Below are positions 1 to 5,326 of a stretch of 11,337 bases of DNA, one piece after another. The stretch comes from an uncultured Lachnospiraceae bacterium (GTDB lineage Bacteria > Bacillota > Clostridia > Lachnospirales > Lachnospiraceae): contig CAMWNY010000042.1 in NCBI GenBank assembly GCA_947175775.1, positions 1 to 11,337 on the forward strand. The letters are read 5' to 3'. The notes below the pieces were generated by a model. That model saw only the letters and a list, made by a program, of their open reading frames with translations. It ran no database searches and had not been told where the DNA came from. Each line of letters begins with the position of its first letter. The stretch's first letter is position 1. The position numbers were made by a program, and so were the translations under genes.

Positions 1-46
1 CCCCCCCCCCCCCCCCCCCCGCCCCCCCCCCCCTCTTTTTTTTTTT
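1..46. other. Sequencing artefact: poly-C then poly-T
   Basis: Bases 1-33 are C apart from one G, and 34-46 are T apart from one C. Read on the other strand this is an A run followed by a G run. That is the usual tail of a read that has run past the end of its library molecule on a two-colour Illumina instrument, where dark cycles are called G. It joins directly to adapter sequence at 47, so it should be trimmed rather than treated as genome. Confidence 0.95.
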
Positions 47-112
47 CAAGCTGAAGACGGCATACGAGATGATCAGGAGTCGCGTGGGCTCGGAGATGTG
101 GATAAGAGACAT
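47..112 (-). other. Illumina P7 / Nextera adapter read-through
   Basis: Bases 47-70 match the 24-base P7 flow-cell oligo with one mismatch at 52. Bases 71-78 are in the place of an 8-base i7 index. Bases 79-112 match the 34-base Nextera read-2 transposase adapter, including the mosaic end, with mismatches at 82, 101 and 112. Order, orientation and spacing are exactly those of a library molecule end, followed by the poly-A/poly-G tail. The mismatches fit low-quality read ends. Genomic sequence starts at about 113. The adapter is translated in frame with the neighbouring gene and creates a false C-terminal tail. Confidence 0.97.
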
Positions 113-2073
113 GCCATACAGTCACTGTTTTCAAGCGGAGTCAGCCTGTAATAATCGCCCTCGTGCGTGAGGTCATAGAGCTTATGGAACTGCGCAACCT
201 GCTCCTTAACCTGCTCTTTTTCCTCGTCTGAAATTTTTCCCAAATCCAGCTCATAGCCAAAGCTTCCCGACATTGCCACATCGCCTCTTGTCTGAAACGG
301 TACGGTGCGCCCTGTCTGATGGTTCGGGCACGCGGAAACATGAGAGCCGAAGCTGCTTATCGGATAAAAGAAACTTGTGCCGTATTGAATACTTAGGCGG
401 TTTATGGCATCTGTATTATCACTGCACCATATCTGCGGCGAGTAGTAAAGCATACCTGCGTCAAACCGTCCGCCGCCGCCGCTGCAGCCCTCAAGCAGAA
501 GGTCCGGAAACCGCTCAAGCAGCCGCTCTAACAAATCGTAAACGCCAAGCACGTATTTATGATACAGCTCACCGCTGCGCTCCTGCGCTGACGCATAGCT
601 GTACATATCGCAGATACTTCTGTTTAAATCCCATTTTACATAGATAATGGGCGCATTGTTTAAAATGTCGGTCATTTTCTCCAACAGATAATCACGCACA
701 TCAGCCCGGCTCATGTCAAGCGTAAGCTGGTATCTTCCGCGGTTTGGCTCACGGTTTGGAATTGCCACCGCCCATTCGGGATGTTTCCTGTAAAGGTCAC
801 TGTCCTCCGAAATCATTTCCGGCTCAAACCAAAGCCCGAATTTCATGCCCATCGCATTGACGCGCTCGCCGACATCTTTCAGGCTTCCGCCCAGTTTTTT
901 CTCGTTGACAAACCAGTCTCCAAGACCACTGAAGTCATCGTCGCGCTTTCCGAACCAGCCATCGTCAAGCACAAGCATTTCAATGCCAAGCTCCGATGCC
1001 TGTTGCGCAATGTCATGGAGTTTTTCGCTGTTAAAATCAAAATACGTCGCCTCCCAGTTATTAATCAGAACGGGACGCTTTTCATGTTTATACTTTCCGC
1101 GGCACATGTTCTCTCTCAGTATGTCGTGGTACTGCTGCGAAAGCGTACTCAGTCCGCTGCCGGAAAAGCTCATAATAACCTGCGGCGTCATCAGCTCTTC
1201 ATCGTGCTCCAACAGGTAGTGAAAACCTTCGGGATGAATTCCCATCTGCACGCGCACCTGATTTTTTTGATCTTTTTGCGCTGCGCCTACAAAATTCCCG
1301 CTGTAGGCAAGGCAGAATCCGTAGCAGTTTCCCTGTTCCTCATTTGCGTCATGGTCGCAGAGAATAAAGGCAGGGTTATACTGGTGGCTGGACGTACCGC
1401 GCACACTGCCGATTTCAACCTTGGCGTGTTTTACGGGAACGCGCTCAGGGGCGCGCTCAAAGGCATGTCTGCCTGTAAAATAAATTATATCAGGGTCAAA
1501 AAACATCATATCCATGTTCATGGACAGCAGCTTTTCCACAAAAACGCGGCGCGTGCCTTTGTTGATGATTTTTGCCGCTCTTGTAATCACGTTTTCTTTT
1601 TCGTATACGCCGTAATAAAGTTTGAGCACAATGTCCGATGCCGCTTCACGCATTGTAATAATCAGCGTTTCGCCTTTTGTGACACTTGTGTCATAAAGTG
1701 CGGGCATACCGTCAATTTTGTAGGAGCTGTCAACAATTTCAAAGTTGTCATACCGGAACTCCGCAGCACGGCTTCCGTCGTCATGCAAAAGTGATACCAT
1801 GCTGTCGCGATAATCGCCGACACCGAAACCGGAAACCTCCTGTGGAAGCGTATCGAGCGAGTATGTGCGGTCCTTTCCTGCACATGGGGGATTTCCGGAA
1901 AAGCCCATATCGCTTAAAAAAATTAAATCTGACAGATTATCGCCATTGATTATGGGTCTTCCGTAATATAAATGCAGCAGGACGCCGTATTTATCTGCTT
2001 TCATTTGGTAGCTGCTGCTGTTTGTAAATAAAGTAAATACTAACTCATTGTCTATTGTCTTTACTGAAATCAT
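113..2073 (-). CDS. Alpha-galactosidase, GH36 family (3' end missing)
   Basis: Cytoplasmic glycoside hydrolase that releases terminal alpha-1,6-galactose from melibiose, raffinose and related oligosaccharides. No signal peptide is present. About 654 native residues remain: an N-terminal beta-sandwich, then the catalytic barrel with NNWEATYFDF (338-347) and LDDGWFG (369-375). The nucleophile motif KWDLNR places Asp482, and CSDNTDAI places the acid/base Asp552. Their 70-residue spacing is the same as in Geobacillus AgaA (Asp478/Asp548). Family members are usually about 720-750 residues, so roughly 70-90 residues of the C-terminal sandwich are lost where the contig runs into adapter. The apparent end (STSPSPRDS) is adapter translation. 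The start at 2073 was chosen for its GAGGA site 5 nt upstream and because the homologous sequence begins there; an open frame extends to 2175 but crosses the putative promoter and operator. Neighbouring genes show no sugar transporter or regulator. Confidence 0.95.
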
Positions 2074-2089
2074 GTTGTTCCTCATTTCT

Positions 2090-2115
2090 ATTATTCGAAT
2101 ATATGTTCGAATAAT
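2090..2115. promoter_or_regulatory. Palindromic operator candidate upstream of alpha-galactosidase
   Basis: Perfect 10-base inverted repeat: ATTATTCGAA (2090-2099) and TTCGAATAAT (2106-2115) with a 6-base centre. Each arm contains TTCGAA, itself a palindrome, so the site is also a direct repeat with a 12-base period, close to one helical turn plus. It lies 7 nt upstream of the GAGGA ribosome site and downstream of the likely promoter, a position where a bound repressor would block transcription. The AT-rich hairpin has no T-tract, which argues against a terminator. The cognate regulator is not in the window. Confidence 0.6.
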
Positions 2116-2156
2116 TGCTGGTTTATACGCCCGTTTATGGTTGCGGGCTTTTCTTG

Positions 2157-2185
2157 AGTATATCACATAAGTCAATAATATTCAC
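2157..2185 (-). promoter_or_regulatory. Probable promoter of the alpha-galactosidase gene
   Basis: Extended -10 element TGA-TATACT (TATACT at 2157-2162) with a weak -35 GTGAAT (2180-2185) at 17 bases. Transcription would begin near 2150, giving a leader of about 77 nt that contains the palindrome at 2090-2115 and a small GCCCG/CGGGC stem (2129-2133 with 2144-2148). The poor -35 fits a promoter needing an activator or relying on the TGn motif. Confidence 0.45.
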
Positions 2186-2235
2186 CCATATTTTTCAAAT
2201 TCGGCGGTGAATTTGAGGGTGGTTTCGGACGAAAC
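2183..2235. other. Two inverted repeats downstream of the dipeptidase gene
   Basis: First, CAAATTC (2196-2202) pairs with GAATTTG (2209-2215) around 6 bases, with an outer CACCC/GGGTG pair (2183-2187, 2217-2221). Second, GTTTCG (2222-2227) pairs with CGAAAC (2230-2235) around only 2 bases, ending 3 bases before the dipeptidase stop codon. On the transcribed strand neither is followed by a U-run, so they are poor intrinsic terminators. They may be 3' end structures or protein sites. Part overlaps the alpha-galactosidase -35 region. Confidence 0.3.
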
Positions 2236-2238
2236 ACG

Positions 2239-3252
2239 CTATAGCAGCTCTTTGTATACATTCAGAACGTTTTTATATGCGATTTTCTCAATTTCGCCCT
2301 GCGAAAATCCTGCTGCTTCCAGTGCGTCAAACAGCTTATACATCTGTGAACAGTCTGCAATCTCCAGTGTACCGTCAATGCCGTCAAAATCCGAGCCAAG
2401 ACCCAGGCACTCGCTGCCGCCGGTTTTTACAATATGACGTGCGTGTTCGGCAATCCGCGCGGCTGTCGATGCGTTGTCGTATTCTGCGTTTAAAAAACAG
2501 CCGTAATAATTCAGTCCAATCACACCGCCACGCTCCGCAATGGTCCTAATCATGTCATCCGTAAGGTTTCTTGCGTGTCCGCAAAGCGCACGCGCATTGG
2601 AATGGCTTGCCACAAAGGGCTTTTTCGTGCAGTTGGCAATCTGCCAAAAACCTGCGTCGGACAGATGGGACACGTCGATGATAATACCAAGCTCCTCCAT
2701 TCGCTGTGCAAATTCAAATCCGGTTTTCGTCAAGCCTTTTGTACCGTCAAACAGCGGAAATCCGTCTAGACCCGTTTTATCCTGGCAAAGATTTGGATTG
2801 GCTAACTCGTTTGGATAATTCCATGTCAGCGTCATCATGCGGGCGCCGCGCGCGTAAAGTGTTTCAAGATTCTCGATTTTTCCCTTGCAGCATCCGCCCT
2901 CTTCAATGCTCAATAGTGCGGACATTTTTTCGTCACGTTCGTTTTGCGTTATTTCCTCATATGTTTTTATGACACAAATGTCATTTTTGTTTTGTTCCAG
3001 TTCTGCGTCAAACAGGTCAATGAGTTCAAGCGCGTATGCAAACGGGTCAAGGTCTTTTTTGAGATCTATGTACATGGCAAAGTTTTGCAGTGTATAGCCT
3101 GCCTGTTTCATTTTTTGAAGGTCAATATGCAGATTATTTGCACGCAAACTATCTGTATAAGGGCTGCTTTCGGTTGGTTTCTGCGATTTACCGCCGCGTT
3201 TTCGTTCCCATAGTTCTGATATTGTGTCACAGTGCATGTCGGCGATTTTCAT
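2239..3252 (-). CDS. Dipeptidase, peptidase family M19 (renal dipeptidase type)
   Basis: Zinc-dependent dipeptidase of the amidohydrolase-like barrel fold that hydrolyses dipeptides, in bacteria probably for peptide scavenging or cell-wall peptide turnover. All expected metal and substrate residues are visible: HCD near the N-terminus (His7, Asp9), the bridging Glu in EEGG (Glu117/118), His196 in SHLSD, His217 in SHSNAR, Arg228 and Asp288 in GSDFDG. This numbering runs close to human membrane dipeptidase. The 337-residue length is normal. There is no signal peptide or membrane helix, so it should be cytoplasmic. The start at 3252 has AAAGGAG 9 nt upstream; a GTG-started extension to 3333 lacks a ribosome site and family similarity. 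A terminator separates it from the gene upstream, so it is probably transcribed alone. Confidence 0.93.
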   Translation of the reverse strand: MKIADMHCDTISELWERKRGGKSQKPTESSPYTDSLRANNLHIDLQKMKQAGYTLQNFAMYIDLKKDLDPFAYALELIDLFDAELEQNKNDICVIKTYEEITQNERDEKMSALLSIEEGGCCKGKIENLETLYARGARMMTLTWNYPNELANPNLCQDKTGLDGFPLFDGTKGLTKTGFEFAQRMEELGIIIDVSHLSDAGFWQIANCTKKPFVASHSNARALCGHARNLTDDMIRTIAERGGVIGLNYYGCFLNAEYDNASTAARIAEHARHIVKTGGSECLGLGSDFDGIDGTLEIADCSQMYKLFDALEAAGFSQGEIEKIAYKNVLNVYKELL

Positions 3253-3289
3253 TTCCAAATTCTCCTTTGCTATCATTCCTTTTTTATTT

Positions 3290-3430
3290 TTATAATCGAG
3301 TAGGGGAACGATCTTCTCCACTACTCGCCGCACGCTCCATGCGCCGCTTTAGTGGCATACTTCCTTTGCATGGGGCTGTGCATCCCCCGGAGGGTTTATT
3401 ACTTTATAGGACTTACTATAAAGTAATAAA
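3290..3430 (-). other. GC-rich leader element of the dipeptidase gene, with a possible small ORF
   Basis: The block from about 3297 to 3394 is clearly richer in G and C than the AT-rich DNA on both sides. It contains CGAGTAG (3297-3303) pairing with CTACTCG (3321-3327). At the far side is a 15-bp inverted repeat (3395-3430). A 22-codon open frame (3358 down to 3290, beginning MPLKRRMERAASSGED) has AAAGGA 3 nt before its ATG, which is close for a ribosome site. Taken together it could be a dispersed miniature element, a structured 5' leader, or a small gene. No function can be read from it. Confidence 0.35.
3395..3430. repeat. 15-bp perfect inverted repeat
   Basis: The arms 3395-3409 (TTTATTACTTTATAG) and 3416-3430 are exact reverse complements around the 6-base loop GACTTA. 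The stem is almost all A/T except for two G/C pairs. It overlaps by 3 bases the terminator stem at 3428-3451, so the two hairpins compete at their edge. It could be the end of a small mobile element, a bidirectional terminator partner, or a protein site. Confidence 0.7.
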
Positions 3431-3451
3431 AGGGGCTGATTTGCCCCTTTT
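3428..3451 (-). terminator. Intrinsic terminator of the Hrb-type gene
   Basis: Nine-base-pair stem, AAAAGGGGC (3428-3436) with GCCCCTTTT (3443-3451), and a 6-base loop. On the transcript the stem is followed by a U-rich stretch (TTTTATTACTTTAT). It begins 17 nt after the stop codon at 3469. The stem has A/T runs on both sides and could work in both directions. Confidence 0.85.
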
Positions 3452-3468
3452 GTAATATAGCTGTCTTT

Positions 3469-4068
3469 TTAGCTGATTGGTTTAAAATCCGACGCGGGAT
3501 GTTTGCACCACGGGCAGATAAAGTCATCAGGGAGCGTGTCGCCCTCATACACATAACCGCATACAACACAGATAAAGCCTTTTTTCTTATCCGTAGGCGC
3601 TGTCTTGATATTTTTCTGATAATAACTGTAAGTCACGGACTCTTCCTCCGCAAGGACTTCGCAATCCGTCACGTCAGCCAAAAAGAGCGTATGCGTGCCC
3701 AAATCCGTCGCAGAAATTACTTTTGCGCAAATATAGGCATTTGTTTCCTCCGCCAAATAAATCACGCCGTTCTCTGCTCTCTGATACGTAATCTCTTCCG
3801 CCTTGTCTACATCCCTTCCGCTCTGAAATCCCCAGTGTTTGTACGTGTCAAACTTTGAATTCTCGGTCAAAACCGACACGTTAAAAACACCTGTTTTCAC
3901 AATCATATCATGTGTGTAATTTTGTTTATTTACCGCTACAGCAATCCGGTTCGGCTCCGTTGTTACCTGTGTTACCGTATTTACGATACATCCGTTGTCT
4001 TTCTCGCCGTCTCTTGCAGTTAGGATAAACAAACCATAGGTCAGCTTATACATTGCTTTATTATTCAT
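3469..4068 (-). CDS. Flavin reductase-rubredoxin fusion (high-molecular-weight rubredoxin, Hrb type)
   Basis: The N-terminal part (about residues 1-150) is an FMN-binding flavin reductase-like domain (MYKLTYGLFILTA, then TVTQVTTEPNRIAVAVNK). The C-terminal part (about 164-199) is a compact rubredoxin with iron ligands Cys167, Cys170, Cys185 and Cys188 in CVVCGY and CPWC. This layout is that of Moorella Hrb, which passes electrons from NAD(P)H through FMN and Fe to flavodiiron proteins that reduce oxygen or nitric oxide. The product is 199 residues, slightly shorter than Moorella Hrb. The protein is cytoplasmic. The start at 4068 has AAAGGA 10 nt upstream; an open frame reaches 4104 but has no support. 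It is a single-gene unit with its own promoter and terminator, and no flavodiiron gene is adjacent. Confidence 0.93.
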   Translation of the reverse strand: MNNKAMYKLTYGLFILTARDGEKDNGCIVNTVTQVTTEPNRIAVAVNKQNYTHDMIVKTGVFNVSVLTENSKFDTYKHWGFQSGRDVDKAEEITYQRAENGVIYLAEETNAYICAKVISATDLGTHTLFLADVTDCEVLAEEESVTYSYYQKNIKTAPTDKKKGFICVVCGYVYEGDTLPDDFICPWCKHPASDFKPIS

Positions 4069-4129
4069 AATCCTTTTTTCCTTTCTTTTGCGTTGTGTTT
4101 TCATACTATTTTTCCCAATTTATTATGAT

Positions 4130-4158
4130 ATTATAGCATATAAACTTGTTTGGGTAAA
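4130..4158 (-). promoter_or_regulatory. Promoter of the Hrb-type gene
   Basis: TATAAT (4130-4135) preceded by TGC, and a -35 of TTTACC (4153-4158) with the ideal 17-base spacer. Transcription would start near 4123, giving a leader of about 55 nt. The rest of the gap 4069-4250 shows only a weak 5-bp hairpin (4200-4204 with 4211-4215) after the rpn-type gene, without a U-run, so no clear terminator for that gene is seen. Confidence 0.7.
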
Positions 4159-4250
4159 TGAAACTTTTTCAGTCTACAGAGGAATGACTTATAACCGCCA
4201 TGACGGAACTGTCATAATAATATCAAATCCGCCCGTCCAATCTTCTATTT

Positions 4251-4535
4251 TTAGCGCAGTTTTTCCAATGACTGTTCGTAAGTGAGATTGTATTCTTTCC
4301 TAAGCTCCTCTATAATCCGTTCTTCCGTGTATCCGCCTCTGCGCATGATATTAATTGAAGCTTTTATTCCTTTCTCTATGCCCTGTTCAAACACAAATTC
4401 GTCCTCCGCCTCGCGGTCCCGTTTTGCCTTTAGGCGCTGCTCATGTTCCATTCTTAGTCTGTCGGTAAGGCTAATCTCCTTTAATTCCTTAATCGCCTCA
4501 ATAATCCCCAAATTTTTTGTCCTTGATTTAATCAT
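4251..4535 (-). CDS. Possible internal in-frame product: RpnS-like C-terminal protein (94 aa)
   Basis: Within the rpn-type gene, in the same frame, an ATG at 4535 (codon 181 of the full protein) has a perfect AGGAGG (4544-4549) 8 nt upstream, stronger than the site of the full-length gene. Translation from here would yield a 94-residue protein (MIKSRTKNLG...) lacking the nuclease core but holding the helical C-terminal domain with four-residue repeats EQGI EKGI (4365-4388). Known family biology: in E. coli the C-terminal domains (RpnS) are translated separately and inhibit the full-length toxin. Caution: the AGGAGG also encodes Glu-Glu-Glu, so it may be chance. An internal promoter was not identified. 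Confidence 0.45.
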   Translation of the reverse strand: MIKSRTKNLGIIEAIKELKEISLTDRLRMEHEQRLKAKRDREAEDEFVFEQGIEKGIKASINIMRRGGYTEERIIEELRKEYNLTYEQSLEKLR

Positions 4536-5075
4536 ATCCAATTCCTCCTCTGTCTCCGCGTTAAACAGACTATGCCATTCATCAAGCAAATTTGGCTGTT
4601 TTTTATCCGGTTTCTTTTTCAGTTCAATTGTATGTAGCTCCAACACATCCGTATATACAGTGCCATGCTCGCTGCGCAGCAGGTATCTGTTATGGTATTC
4701 TTTCCCTATCGTAAGATTAAAATCCAAAATCGTTATTACAATACATTTTTTCGCCTTACGATATGCCTCGCCGCGCCTTAAATCCGCAGTAAACATTTTT
4801 GCAAGATAAAAAACCGTCCTATTTTTCCAATGCGCTTTCTGCTCCATTTGCATTTCAATGTTTATCTTTGTGTTATCATTAAGTTCAAGCTGAATGTCCA
4901 GTATTCCTTGTTTTTGCTTTTGAAAACGCCTCCACAAAAATGTATTCATTAACCGCACGGTCTTGATTTGTTCAAGCGGAAGATCCAGTACATCGCTGAT
5001 GAAATGTTTTCGCACGATTTCATTTTCCATAATTTCTTTCATGCAGAAATCATACTTTAGTGGTATTACCATCAT
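4251..5075 (-). CDS. Rpn-family PD-(D/E)XK nuclease (annotated elsewhere as putative transposase, PF12784)
   Basis: Member of the recombination-promoting nuclease/putative transposase family. The 274-residue protein begins with the typical LKYDFCMKEIMEN region, then shows the nuclease core with Asp60 in GILDIQ and Glu74-x-Gln76 in INIEMQM, the E-x-Q form of the PD-(D/E)XK motif. The C-terminal third is charged and helical, with repeats EQGI and EKGI, ending in a small eeriieel-type helical module. In Escherichia coli, Rpn proteins cleave DNA, are toxic, and can protect against phage; their C-terminal domain is also made separately as an inhibitor. The start at 5075 has AAAGGAG 8 nt upstream, while a TTG at 5102 lies upstream of that site. 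No terminal repeats or IS features flank it, so transposase function is unlikely. It is transcribed alone from a promoter at 5203-5231. Confidence 0.9.
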   Translation of the reverse strand: MMVIPLKYDFCMKEIMENEIVRKHFISDVLDLPLEQIKTVRLMNTFLWRRFQKQKQGILDIQLELNDNTKINIEMQMEQKAHWKNRTVFYLAKMFTADLRRGEAYRKAKKCIVITILDFNLTIGKEYHNRYLLRSEHGTVYTDVLELHTIELKKKPDKKQPNLLDEWHSLFNAETEEELDMIKSRTKNLGIIEAIKELKEISLTDRLRMEHEQRLKAKRDREAEDEFVFEQGIEKGIKASINIMRRGGYTEERIIEELRKEYNLTYEQSLEKLR

Positions 5076-5202
5076 TATAATAGCTCCTTTTGTTTGTTTC
5101 AATTGAATTTCTTTGGAATATAAGTAAAATTTGTGTGAATTTACGGCGATATGCCATGATTTTATTTGTCAGCTTTCGCTGTTTTGGATATTTAATAAAA
5201 AC

Positions 5203-5231
5203 AGTATAACATATTCAAGTTATGTAAACAA
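5203..5231 (-). promoter_or_regulatory. Probable promoter of the rpn-type gene
   Basis: TGT-TATACT extended -10 (TATACT at 5203-5208) and a partial -35 TTGTTT (5226-5231) at 17 bases. Transcription would begin near 5196, giving a leader of about 120 nt. The leader holds a small CAGC-GAAA-GCTG tetraloop stem and otherwise AT-rich sequence. The whole gap 5076-5326 contains this promoter, the leader, and the terminator of the upstream diguanylate cyclase. Confidence 0.5.
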
Positions 5232-5268
5232 CTGTTTTATTTAATTTACTAAATTATTTGTTACATTA

Positions 5269-5320
5269 GAAAAATTTAATGCGGGGACACCGAACGTCTT
5301 ACCGCTTCCGGTATCCCCGC
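5269..5320 (-). terminator. Intrinsic terminator of the diguanylate cyclase gene
   Basis: GCGGGGA (5281-5287) pairs with TCCCCGC (5314-5320). After one mismatch the stem continues with ACCG/CGGT (5289-5292 with 5309-5312) around a 16-base loop. On the transcript the stem is followed by ATTAAATTTTTC. It starts 7 nt after the stop codon at 5327. Confidence 0.85.
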
Positions 5321-5326
5321 TATCTG

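Noticed and set aside
781..1794. A 337-codon open frame on the plus strand across the alpha-galactosidase gene
   Set aside because: It is antisense to a gene with intact catalytic motifs, its protein is rich in Phe, His, Val and Cys without recognisable domains, and it lacks a ribosome site. The same applies to the plus-strand frames at 7961-8815, 7367-7912, 6281-6940 and 5603-6199.
2074..2175. N-terminal extension of alpha-galactosidase to 2175
   Set aside because: It would cross the -10 element and the palindrome, has no ribosome site at its ATG, and adds residues not expected in the family. The ATG at 2073 has a GAGGA site.
3253..3333. GTG-started extension of the dipeptidase
   Set aside because: The extension carries no family similarity and has no good ribosome site, while AAAGGAG stands 9 nt before the ATG at 3252.
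4251..5102. Calling the rpn-type gene part of an insertion sequence
   Set aside because: The family is labelled transposase in some databases, but no terminal inverted repeats or target duplications flank the gene, and the known members are nucleases.
5050..5157. A 35-codon upstream ORF overlapping the start of the rpn-type gene
   Set aside because: There is no ribosome site before its ATG, and no recognisable sequence. It could still matter as a translational control element but nothing positive supports it.
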